The position numbers were made by a program, and so were the translations under genes. 35,338 bases of DNA, taken from contig CAZCMN010000008.1 of NCBI GenBank assembly GCA_964500015.1, positions 1 to 35,338 on the forward strand, in the 5' to 3' direction. The notes beneath the pieces are model-generated. The model worked only from the letters and a program-made list of their open reading frames with translations, ran no database searches and was not told where the DNA came from. Origin of the DNA: JAPLYB01 sp964500015. GTDB lineage: Archaea; Nanobdellota; Nanobdellia; Pacearchaeales; UBA284. This document shows, one piece after another, positions 12,775 to 20,255 of this stretch (position 1 is the stretch's first letter; every line of letters starts with the position of its first letter).

Positions 12775-14964
12775 ATGGCACAAAAAGAATCAAGAATAGA
12801 AAGGTTCAAAAGACTTGTAAGTCAGCAAGATCATATTAGAAATGTGTGCACTTCAGCACATATTCATCATGGAAAGACAGCTATGACTGATAATTTGTTA
12901 GCTGCAGCTGGAATGATGGCAAACAAGAATGCAGGTGATTTAGATTCTGGAATGATGACTTGGCAGCATTCTGATGAACAAGAAAGATTATTGACAGTAG
13001 ATTCTGCAAATGTTTCAATGGTTCATGATTTTCAAGGAGAAGAGTATTTGATTAACCTGATAGATACACCAGGGCATGTTGATTTTTCAGGAAATGTTAC
13101 TTCTGCTATGAGGGCAATTGATGGAACAATTGTTTTAGTTTGTGCTTCAGAAGGAATTATGCCTCAAACTGAAACAGTAATAAGGCAGGCTTTAAAAGAA
13201 AGAGTCAAACCAGTTTTGTTTATTAATAAATTTGACAGGCTTATTAAGGAATTAAAATTAAGTCCAGAAGCAATGCAAGAAAGAATAATCAAGATAATTG
13301 CAAATTTTAACAAGCTTATTGAGAAAATTGCTGAACCAGAATACAAAGAAAAATGGAAAGTCAATATTTCTGATGGAAGTGTTGCTTTTGGATCAGCTAG
13401 AGATAATTGGGCTTTATCTCTGCCTTTTATGAAGAAGAAAAATGTTTCTTTTAAGGATATTACAAAAATTTATGATATGTCTGAAGAAGAGAGAAAAGAT
13501 TGGACTTGGAAAAATGCCCCATTGTATGAAGTTATTTTAGATATAATTATCAAACACCATCCTTCACCAATAGAAGCTCAAAAATACAGAATTCCAAAAA
13601 TTTGGCACGGAGATCCTGAAAGTGAAATTGGAAAAGATTTAATGACTTGTAATCCTAAGGGAAAAGTTGCTTTTGTTGTAACTAGAATTATTATTGATCC
13701 AAGAACAGGAAAAGAAGTTGCTGTTGGAAGATTATTCTCAGGAACAGTTGAAGAAGGAATGGAAGTTTATCTTAATAATGCCAAGTCAAGACAAAAGATT
13801 CAGCAAGTTTTTATTTACGATGGAATAAAAACAGAACCTCTTACTAGTATTCCGGCTGGAAATGTTTTAGCTTTAGGTGGGATATTAACTAATGCCAGCG
13901 AGACAATAACTTCTGAACCAGAGCAATCATTTGAGGAAATTAAACATCTTTTTGAACCAGTTGTTACCCAAGCAATTGAATCTAAGAAAGCTTCTGATCT
14001 TCCTAAATTAATCTCTGTTTTAAAACAAGTTGGAAAAGAAGATCCTTCAATCAAAGTTCAGATTAATGAGGAAACAGGACAGCATTTATTATCTGGCATG
14101 GGAGAGTTGCATCTTGAAATAGTAACTAATAGGATAAGGACAGAAAAAAATGTTGAAATTTCAACAACACCCCCGATAGTTGTTTATAGAGAAACTATAT
14201 GCAAAGCTTCTGGAGAATTTGAAGGAAGATCTCCTAACAGGCATAATGTCTTTTTTATGAAGGTCGAGCCTTTAGAAGATGCTGTTTATGAAGCAATTAA
14301 AGCAGGAGAAATTCCAAATATGAAAATCAAAAAGAAAGATGATATTCTAGCTACTAAATTAAGGAGTTTAGGAGTTAGCAATGAAGAGATTAGACAGTAT
14401 AGAGAAGTTTATGATAATTGTGTTTTTTTAGATAAAACAAAAGGAGAAGTCCACATAGGAGAAGTTATTGAGCTAGTTATGGAAGCTTTTGAGCAGATTG
14501 TAGATTACGGGGTCTTGGCTAGAGAACCTTGTGTTAGATTAAAAGTTTCATTAGTTGATACTAAATTGCATGAAGATGCTATTCATCGAGGGCCTGCCCA
14601 AGTATTACCTGCTGTAAGAGATGCTATAAGATTATGCATAATGGATTCTAAACCAGTTTTATTTGAACCATTACAACAATTAAGAATTGATACCCCTGAA
14701 AGATTTATTAATGATACCACAAGAATTGTTCAAGCTAGAAGAGGACAATTAATGGGGGTAGAACAAGAAGATGATAGATTAGTTGTAAATTGTACATTGC
14801 CTGTAGCTGAAATGTTTGGCTTGTCAAATGATTTAAGATCAGCAACAGAAGGAAGAGCTGCATTCTTTTTAGTTGACCAGAGTTTCTCAAAAGTTCCTTC
14901 TGATCTTCAAGATAAAATCATTAGGCAGATAAGACAGAGAAAAGGTTTGACTGAGAATCAATAG
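12775..14964 (+). CDS. fusA: Translation elongation factor EF-2
   Basis: The translocation GTPase of the archaeal ribosome, 729 residues and full length. The G domain has the P loop in SAHIHHGKTAMTD (27-39), switch II IDTPGHVDF, and FINKFDRL for base recognition. Domains II to V follow. The diphthamide-acceptor histidine is present (H604 in DAIHRGPAQ). An oddity is the P loop: the usual AHIDHGKTTL reads AHIHHGKTAM, with His for Asp at 31 and Ala for the second Thr after the lysine. GTP-binding lysine and threonine remain, so activity is expected. It was once separated from uS7 by a short spacer and now lies beyond the transposon with its own promoter. Confidence 0.97.
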   Translation: MAQKESRIERFKRLVSQQDHIRNVCTSAHIHHGKTAMTDNLLAAAGMMANKNAGDLDSGMMTWQHSDEQERLLTVDSANVSMVHDFQGEEYLINLIDTPGHVDFSGNVTSAMRAIDGTIVLVCASEGIMPQTETVIRQALKERVKPVLFINKFDRLIKELKLSPEAMQERIIKIIANFNKLIEKIAEPEYKEKWKVNISDGSVAFGSARDNWALSLPFMKKKNVSFKDITKIYDMSEEERKDWTWKNAPLYEVILDIIIKHHPSPIEAQKYRIPKIWHGDPESEIGKDLMTCNPKGKVAFVVTRIIIDPRTGKEVAVGRLFSGTVEEGMEVYLNNAKSRQKIQQVFIYDGIKTEPLTSIPAGNVLALGGILTNASETITSEPEQSFEEIKHLFEPVVTQAIESKKASDLPKLISVLKQVGKEDPSIKVQINEETGQHLLSGMGELHLEIVTNRIRTEKNVEISTTPPIVVYRETICKASGEFEGRSPNRHNVFFMKVEPLEDAVYEAIKAGEIPNMKIKKKDDILATKLRSLGVSNEEIRQYREVYDNCVFLDKTKGEVHIGEVIELVMEAFEQIVDYGVLAREPCVRLKVSLVDTKLHEDAIHRGPAQVLPAVRDAIRLCIMDSKPVLFEPLQQLRIDTPERFINDTTRIVQARRGQLMGVEQEDDRLVVNCTLPVAEMFGLSNDLRSATEGRAAFFLVDQSFSKVPSDLQDKIIRQIRQRKGLTENQ

Positions 14965-15013
14965 TTATATCTTTTCACAACAATGCTTTTTAAGTTGAAT
15001 TTCTGTAAGAATA

Positions 15014-15421
15014 ATGGTAAGAGTTAAAAAATGGGAATATAGTGAACTTTTGTATAAGAAATTTTTTCCATCTACTGGGGCAGCTCTTTCCGAAGATAGA
15101 AGGATTAGACTTGTGAAAGAAAGAGGTTTAGAATCAATTCTTAGTGAATTTGGCAAGATAAATTTAGTACCAGATCAAAATTGTAATTGTTTATATTATG
15201 CATGCGGATTAGTTCATGGAGATCAATTAAAAGTAGTTATTGCTCCACCAACAAGAAAAAATTTTCAACATACAGACTTGATGGTTCCAGATTCAGCAAC
15301 TGATGTTTATGTTAATCTTACTCCCGAGATGGAATTTTTGTTTTTTAGATATAAAGACATTTTGTTTGAAGTTAAATATTCTTTTAGTGTAGAAGAACAA
15401 GAATCGGTTCATAGAGACTAG
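15014..15421 (+). CDS. Hypothetical protein, 135 residues
   Basis: I do not recognise this protein. It is soluble, with mixed composition (pI near neutral by inspection) and three cysteines in a NCNCLYYACG stretch at about residues 57-66 that might bind metal. The predicted content is alpha/beta, ending in strands (VYVNLTPEMEFLFFRYKD). It begins 50 bp after the EF-2 stop and may share its transcript or use an AT-rich promoter in the gap. Its stop is two bases from that of the convergent secreted protein, so no spacer separates them. Codon use matches the housekeeping neighbours, which supports a native gene. Confidence 0.6.
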   Translation: MVRVKKWEYSELLYKKFFPSTGAALSEDRRIRLVKERGLESILSEFGKINLVPDQNCNCLYYACGLVHGDQLKVVIAPPTRKNFQHTDLMVPDSATDVYVNLTPEMEFLFFRYKDILFEVKYSFSVEEQESVHRD

Positions 15422-15422
15422 A

Positions 15423-15941
15423 TTAATAGTTATTTTTTGAGTTTTCTAATTTTTCTAAAGCAGCATCAATTGTGTTATCAAAATCAATAGAATCTTTTTT
15501 GTTTGGTTTTCTGTATTGCATATTTTGTGTTGAAGACACGCCTGAAAATCCTTCAGCATGTCTTCTTGTGGACTGTGAGGCAGGGATATATTGATAAAAT
15601 ACTGATTCTGGTTGACAAGTAGTAGAAAGCATTGTTCTAACAAAAAATCCTGGAGGAATAACCTTAGTTTCAGATAAGTCAATTCCAATTAATTCCTTTC
15701 CTGCACTGTCCTCAGAAACTTGATAAAACAGTGTTGTTTGAGCATTTAAATCAAAAAAATAAGTTGTTGCATCTTCTTTAGGATTATTATAAAAGTGGGT
15801 TGGTTGTGAAGGAAGAGTAGCTAATTTTCTTTTTAAACTGTCTATTTGTTCCTGGGTTGCTGCATAAATATGTTGAAATGGAACAACTAGCATAATTAAA
15901 GCTAGTGCTGTTTTAATTGCTCTTTCCAATCCCCTTGCCAT
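15423..15941 (-). CDS. Secreted or anchored hypothetical protein
   Basis: A 172-residue protein with an N-terminal hydrophobic segment (TALALIMLVVPFQHIYAA, about 11-28) after a basic start. It looks like a Sec signal peptide with a possible cleavage after AYA-like IYAA, so the rest should lie outside the membrane. A heptad-like helix (TQEQIDSLKRKLATL) follows, then a beta-rich domain containing YFFDLNAQTTLFYQV and VIPPGFFVRTM, and an acidic helix at the C-terminus. There is one cysteine after the signal. I know no family for it. It is monocistronic and converges on the 15014 gene. Confidence 0.6.
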   Translation of the reverse strand: MARGLERAIKTALALIMLVVPFQHIYAATQEQIDSLKRKLATLPSQPTHFYNNPKEDATTYFFDLNAQTTLFYQVSEDSAGKELIGIDLSETKVIPPGFFVRTMLSTTCQPESVFYQYIPASQSTRRHAEGFSGVSSTQNMQYRKPNKKDSIDFDNTIDAALEKLENSKNNY

Positions 15942-16100
15942 AAAAAGAGGATTAAGAACAGGTTTTTAAGGCTTTTTGTTCAATAGTTTTAAGAGCTTTA
16001 AGAATTATCTTGACAATCATAAGTTGTTTTAGTATATAAATTTTTCTAGGCTTTATCGACGCTAAAATTAAATTTATAAACTATCTTGTAATATCTAATT

Positions 16101-16862
16101 ATGGCTAAAGATAGAGGGATTGAAAAAGTTGAGGCTTATTTTGGAAACTTTTTGAGAATAATTGAAGAAAGAATAAAAGAAAAGGGAAAAGTAAAAATTT
16201 TGGATGCTGGCTGCGGATATGGTGTGGCAATGCTGGGTTTTCTTAAAAGATTTGGAAATAAAGTAGAAATTTGCGGATTTGATTATTCAAAAAATGATGG
16301 AACTAGGGAAATAATGAAAAAGCAGGTAATTATAAAAAGAATTTTTACAAAAAAGGAATTAGAAAAAATAAAACTTCCTAAAATTTACTATGTTGATGCA
16401 AATAAAAAACTTCCATTTAAAAGTGAGAGCTTTGATTTTATTTATAGCCTGGCTATGCTTTATCTTATTGATAACAAAATATATTTCTTAGAAGAATGCA
16501 ATAGAATTTTGAAAAAACAAGGAATTGCCAGAATAAGTCCTGCTTTTGGGCCGCATTTTAAAGATAAAAAAGGTTTTCCTGAAAAATATCAAGAAATGTG
16601 GGAAATTTTTGATAAAGGAAAGGAAGTGAAAATTTGGAATTATTGCAACAAGATTAAAGATGTTAAAGCTGTCTGGAAAAAAAGAGGATTAGGGCATGGA
16701 AATAAACCAATGTATATTGAGCTTAAAAAACAAAAGAAATTAAATTTTAAATTAAAATTTATTAGTTCTATTGATTATAACTTTTTATGGAAAGATTGGG
16801 GCGGAATAAAAAGCATTTATTCCACACAATTTAAGTTTAAGCCACGGTGGAAAAAGTTTTAA
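16101..16862 (+). CDS. Class I SAM-dependent methyltransferase
   Basis: A 253-residue Rossmann-fold methyltransferase of the Methyltransf_11/25 type. Motif I is ILDAGCGYG (33-41), the acidic residue binding the SAM ribose is in ICGFDYS, and the post-II region is FDFIYSLAMLYLI followed by the RILKKQG helix-turn. The substrate is unknown; lipid, quinone and small metabolites are all possible. The C-terminal 80 residues are basic and tyrosine/tryptophan-rich, a probable substrate domain. A TATA box (TTTATAAA near 16072) lies about 25 bp upstream of the ATG. The next gene, Taw3, follows after 23 bp, suggesting cotranscription, but a link to wyosine synthesis is not evident because Trm5 and Taw2 have different motifs. 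Confidence 0.82.
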   Translation: MAKDRGIEKVEAYFGNFLRIIEERIKEKGKVKILDAGCGYGVAMLGFLKRFGNKVEICGFDYSKNDGTREIMKKQVIIKRIFTKKELEKIKLPKIYYVDANKKLPFKSESFDFIYSLAMLYLIDNKIYFLEECNRILKKQGIARISPAFGPHFKDKKGFPEKYQEMWEIFDKGKEVKIWNYCNKIKDVKAVWKKRGLGHGNKPMYIELKKQKKLNFKLKFISSIDYNFLWKDWGGIKSIYSTQFKFKPRWKKF

Positions 16863-16885
16863 GAATATAGTAAACTACTTATTTT

Positions 16886-17473
16886 ATGGAAAAATTTAAC
16901 AGAGAGAAGCTAGATGTTTTGAAGAAACTAAAAGAGTGTGATAAATCCAAAATAGGAAAAGTTGATCCTGAAATCAATGAGTTGATTGATTTTTTTAATA
17001 AATCAATGGATTTTTACACAACAAGTTCATGTTCTGGAAGAATTTTATTAATTGAATTAAGTGAAGATAATAGAAAAGACAAAGCTGAATGGCTTTTAGC
17101 AAGCCATGAAAAAGTTTCTTTTGAAGATTTGATAAAAAATTTAAAAAAATACAAGTCAAAAAAAGAATTGTGGTTTAAGCAAGAGCCTTTGATTTTGCAT
17201 GTTTGTGCTAGAAGCTTAAAGGAAGGTGAAAAATTAATGTCATTAGCTATTCAATCAGGTTTCAAGAAAGCAAGCATTATAGCATTATCTAGAAGAATTA
17301 TTATTGAAATAAGAGGAACAGATTATATTTCTACGATAATTGGAAAAAATTCAAAAATTTTAGTTGATGAGAATTATCTTAAAGAATTATTAAAGCTAGC
17401 TAATGATAAACTTGAAAAAAATCTTGAGAAAAAAGAGAGATTTTTTTCGGGCTTAAGAAAGAATTTTAAATAG
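16886..17473 (+). CDS. taw3: Wyosine N4-methyltransferase Taw3
   Basis: TYW3/Taw3 methylates N4 of the wyosine intermediate at G37 of tRNA-Phe, a late step of wybutosine-type modification that stabilises codon-anticodon pairing. The family signature FYTTSSCSGRI lies at 43-53, with the later HVCARSLKEGEKLMSLAIQSGF region and ALSRRIIIEIRGTD matching the family's substrate and SAM site. At 195 residues it is near the usual archaeal length. It lies 23 bp after the methyltransferase gene and is followed by a tandem-hairpin repeat. Other wyosine genes (Trm5, Taw1, Taw2) are not in the window. Confidence 0.9.
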   Translation: MEKFNREKLDVLKKLKECDKSKIGKVDPEINELIDFFNKSMDFYTTSSCSGRILLIELSEDNRKDKAEWLLASHEKVSFEDLIKNLKKYKSKKELWFKQEPLILHVCARSLKEGEKLMSLAIQSGFKKASIIALSRRIIIEIRGTDYISTIIGKNSKILVDENYLKELLKLANDKLEKNLEKKERFFSGLRKNFK

Positions 17474-17507
17474 GTCTTGTTTTAGATAATTGAAAAAAAG
17501 AGGGAAA

Positions 17508-17612
17508 TGCTAGAAAATCTAGATTTTCTGCATGCTCGGAAATTTTCCAAATTTCCTGCACACCAAAAAACAAAGTTTTTTTAGTGCAACAAAAACAGGA
17601 GTTTTTATTGAA
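17508..17612 (+). repeat. Tandem-hairpin element with shared leader, copy 3
   Basis: Three hairpins in series: AGAAAATCTAGATTTTCT, then GGAAATTT/AAATTTCC, then AAAAAAC/GTTTTTT. They are joined by TGCATGC, TGCACACC and AGTGC. After these comes ACAAAAACAGGAGTTTTTAT and TGAA directly before the ATG of the phosphatase-like gene. This is the longest copy and defines the family. Confidence 0.75.
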
Positions 17613-18029
17613 ATGAGAATTTTGTTCGTTTGTAAACATAATAGATTTAGAAGCAGAGTAGCTTCAGCTTACTATAATCAATTAAAGAAGGGAAATAAGA
17701 ACAAGGCAATTGGTGCAGGAATTTATCCTAATAATGATCCTTTAGATAAAAATGAAGTTGAAATTTCTAAAGATTTTGGAATTGATATTAAAGGAGAACC
17801 AAGAAAATTAAATGAAAAAATGTTAAAATGGTCAGATTTGACTATTATTGTTGCAGATGATGTTAAATTAAGTCAGATAAAAAATCATGAAAAGTATAAG
17901 ATTGTTGTATGGAAAATAAATGATACAGATATAGGAAATAAAAAAGAAATCAAAAAGATTATTAAAAAAATTATAAATAGGGTAAATTCCTTAAATAAGA
18001 GATTAAAAAAAGAGGTAATAAATAAGTAA
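17613..18029 (+). CDS. Low-molecular-weight phosphatase-like protein
   Basis: A 138-residue protein of the LMW protein-tyrosine-phosphatase/arsenate-reductase fold. The P loop is C7-x5-R13-S14 in FVCKHNRFRSR, where typical members read CxGNxCRS. A conserved acidic segment (SDLTIIVADD, about 77-86) occupies the position of the mid-protein substrate loop, and a lysine-rich tail ends the protein. It may dephosphorylate a protein or small ester. The start is ATG 17613: an open frame extends upstream to 17532 but only through the hairpin repeat. The GGAG motif in the repeat leader lies 13 bases upstream. That same leader also precedes 18201 and 4470. Confidence 0.75.
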   Translation: MRILFVCKHNRFRSRVASAYYNQLKKGNKNKAIGAGIYPNNDPLDKNEVEISKDFGIDIKGEPRKLNEKMLKWSDLTIIVADDVKLSQIKNHEKYKIVVWKINDTDIGNKKEIKKIIKKIINRVNSLNKRLKKEVINK

Positions 18030-18140
18030 GTTGGTAGATATTTTGTGAGTTGCCATTTGTTTTCCAGTAAAAAAACAAAAACTAAATCAGGATACAGATA
18101 CTTAACAATGAAAAAATAAAATGAAACGAAAGATGAAAAA

Positions 18141-18200
18141 GCAAAAAATCCTCAAAAATTAAAGATTTTGGGGACAACAAAAACAGGAGTTTTAATTGAA
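18141..18200 (+). repeat. Hairpin element with shared leader, copy 4
   Basis: One hairpin (AAAAATC with GATTTT, loop of about 13) followed by GGGG and then ACAACAAAAACAGGAGTTTT and AATTGAA before the ATG at 18201. The leader matches copy 3 with a single T-to-A change in the T run. Confidence 0.7.
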
Positions 18201-18752
18201 ATGAAACAAAAAATAATTGCAATTATAGGGCCAATTGCGTCTGGAAAAGGTACTGCAGCTAATTTTTTTGTCAAGAAATATGGGTTTAAACAGATAACCA
18301 TGAGTGATTTTTTAAGAAAGGAAGCTAAAAAAAGAATGATTAAGCCAGACAGAAACTATTTCAGGAAATTGCAAGAAGAATTAAGGAGAAAAAATGGAAA
18401 TAATGTTCTTGTTGATATGGCTAGAAAAAAAATAAGCGAGAATCCTGATAAAAATTTTGTGATTGATGGTCTAAGAGATTACAGGGAAGCAAAATATGCC
18501 CAGAAAAAATTAAAATTGAAAATAATACTTGTTGATGCCAGCCCTTTAATCAGATTCAAGAGGCAAAAAGCCAGAGCTAGAAATGGTTTTTCAAAAACAT
18601 TTCACGAGTTTTTATATGAAGATTCTAGAGAAAATGCAATTTTTGATTTCTATAAAACCAGAAAATTAGCTAATTTTACAATCTTAAGTGATGAAGGAAG
18701 AGAGGTTTTGTATAAAGAGTTGGGGAAACTGGTAAGGAAGCATAAGCTATAA
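18201..18752 (+). CDS. P-loop nucleotide kinase (UPF0200/CoaE-like)
   Basis: A 183-residue P-loop kinase. The Walker A loop is GPIASGKGT (10-18), followed by the ITMSDFLRKEAKKR segment and the LQEELRRKNGNNVLV region that match archaeal UPF0200 and dephospho-CoA-kinase-like proteins. FVIDGLRDYREA is the Walker B/substrate segment, and VDASPLIRFKRQKAR the lid. Its substrate is unproven; nucleoside monophosphate and dephospho-CoA are the candidates. The true start is ATG 18201, because the open frame to 18168 merely reads through the repeat leader. It is the second consecutive gene carrying that leader, 171 bp after the phosphatase-like gene. Confidence 0.75.
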   Translation: MKQKIIAIIGPIASGKGTAANFFVKKYGFKQITMSDFLRKEAKKRMIKPDRNYFRKLQEELRRKNGNNVLVDMARKKISENPDKNFVIDGLRDYREAKYAQKKLKLKIILVDASPLIRFKRQKARARNGFSKTFHEFLYEDSRENAIFDFYKTRKLANFTILSDEGREVLYKELGKLVRKHKL

Positions 18753-18871
18753 TTTTTCTCTCCTCGAGACATTTAAAAAGGTTTATAAAGCTATTTTTCA
18801 TATGATTTATGGCTTATGAGTGACAAAAATAAGCTGAACAACACGAATTTTGAAAAACTTATAAAAATAAA

Positions 18872-19411
18872 ATGAAATCTAATTTAAAGATACAAAATAT
18901 TGTTGCTACTGCTTCTCTTGGAACTAAGGTGCCATTAGTTAAACTTGTCAGAAGCCAGGCTAATACAGAATATAATCCAGAACAATTTCCAGGATTAGTA
19001 TTAAGAATAAAAAACCCAAAATCAGCTGTTTTAGTTTTTTCTTCTGGAAATTTAGTTTGTACTGGAACTAAAAGTACTGGACAAGTAAAACAAGTTATTA
19101 TTCAAGTAATAAAACAACTTAGAAAAATTGGAGTTAAAGTTGTAGGAGTTCCTAAGATATTTGTTCAAAATATTGTTGCTAGCGGATCAATAAACTTAAT
19201 TTTGAACTTAAATGAACTAGCTTTAAAATTAGAAAATACAGAATATGAGCCAGAACAATTTCCAGGTTTAGTTTACAAATTAGAAGAGCCAAATGCAACT
19301 TTTCTGTTGTTTAGCAATGGAAAATTAGTCTGTACAGGAACAAAAAATAAGCAGCAATTAGAAGAATCAATGAAGAAATTGATTAAAAACGTAAGAGTAG
19401 CACTCAAATAA
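18872..19411 (+). CDS. tbp: TATA-binding protein
   Basis: The general archaeal transcription factor that binds the TATA box with TFB. Its saddle is built from two direct repeats, visible as NTEYNPEQFPGLVLRI (first) and NTEYEPEQFPGLVYKL (second), each followed by a LVCTGTK strand. At 179 residues it is the normal archaeal size, without an acidic tail. The start at 18872 follows a TATA-like TTATAAAAAT only about 15 bp upstream, while a better box (TTTATAAAG, near 18782) lies further up, so a leader of some 60 nt is possible. Confidence 0.97.
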   Translation: MKSNLKIQNIVATASLGTKVPLVKLVRSQANTEYNPEQFPGLVLRIKNPKSAVLVFSSGNLVCTGTKSTGQVKQVIIQVIKQLRKIGVKVVGVPKIFVQNIVASGSINLILNLNELALKLENTEYEPEQFPGLVYKLEEPNATFLLFSNGKLVCTGTKNKQQLEESMKKLIKNVRVALK

Positions 19412-19602
19412 TTCTTTCTTTTTTTATTCGGAATTTGCGTAGCATCTAGATGTTAATAGTCTGTGATTTTTTATGAATCCTAATTTGTTTTTAATAACTC
19501 CTATTGCGTATATTTTTGGTTGTAAACAGCTAAATCTTTTTATAATGGGATTATGTCTTTTTTCTCATAAATATTTTTAAAAGGCTGTTTTCTCCTGAAA
19601 GC

Positions 19603-20061
19603 ATGAATATAATTGATTCTGGAGATTTAAGAAGACAACTTTGGGATTTGCGTTTGCTTGTTCCTAAAGAAGATGGATTTTATGGAAGTTGTGTGATAGA
19701 TTTAGATGATAAAAGAATAAGGGATAGAAGAATTATTGGGATTCATGCAGGGAATGTAGCTTATTGTCCAAAAATGCTTAGACAAATTGAATCTGATCTA
19801 GGAAAATTGGTTTTAAATCCTAGAGATTATAATTTCTCCTTAAGTGGAGAAGATAATGAGATAAATACTAGACTTCCCAGGCTTGTAAGTTTAATTTCTC
19901 AAGAATTAACAGAACTTAGAGAAAAATGCAAATTGGGAGTAGATCAAGATATAAGGTTTTTATTAGGTATTAAAGGACAAGATTTTATTCCGTATTATTT
20001 AAAAGGAAATGAAAAAACCTTGCTTTTTACTCCTTTTAGATATGTCAAGAACCATGCTTAA
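19603..20061 (+). CDS. Hypothetical protein, 152 residues
   Basis: I do not recognise it. It is a soluble alpha/beta protein with an N-terminal SGDLRRQLWDLRLLVPK helix, a strand pair with CVIDLDDKRIRDRRIIGIHAG, and a C-terminal part rich in aromatic residues. A TATA-like TTTTTAAAAG lies about 25-30 bp before the ATG, which supports a real leaderless gene. Codon use resembles the neighbours. It stands between TBP and MCM without overlap. The 191 bp before it and 194 bp after it hold no other gene; the latter includes a 14-codon open fragment at 20153 that I do not accept as a gene. Confidence 0.6.
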   Translation: MNIIDSGDLRRQLWDLRLLVPKEDGFYGSCVIDLDDKRIRDRRIIGIHAGNVAYCPKMLRQIESDLGKLVLNPRDYNFSLSGEDNEINTRLPRLVSLISQELTELREKCKLGVDQDIRFLLGIKGQDFIPYYLKGNEKTLLFTPFRYVKNHA

Positions 20062-20255
20062 AGAATCTAACTTGTTATGGTTTTGAGCATCCCAAAATTT
20101 ATTTATTATTTCACGAATTCAAGTAATTGTGTTTAGAAGGTAAATTTTTAGGATGTCAAAAGAAGTTAAAATGAAAGTTTGTATATCTTTTTTATAACCA
20201 TAATCTATAAATATCTAGGTTAGTGCTTTGTTTTAAGCTAAGTAGGTGAATTACA

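Noticed and set aside
17532..17612. N-terminal extension of the phosphatase-like protein
   Set aside because: It translates only the hairpin repeat and shared leader; the P-loop protein naturally starts at 17613.
18168..18200. N-terminal extension of the nucleotide kinase
   Set aside because: It reads through the shared leader; P-loop kinases begin close to the Walker A strand, as from 18201.
20153..20197. 14-codon open frame before MCM
   Set aside because: Very short, no ribosome-binding site and no conserved motif; it may be chance or a gene remnant.
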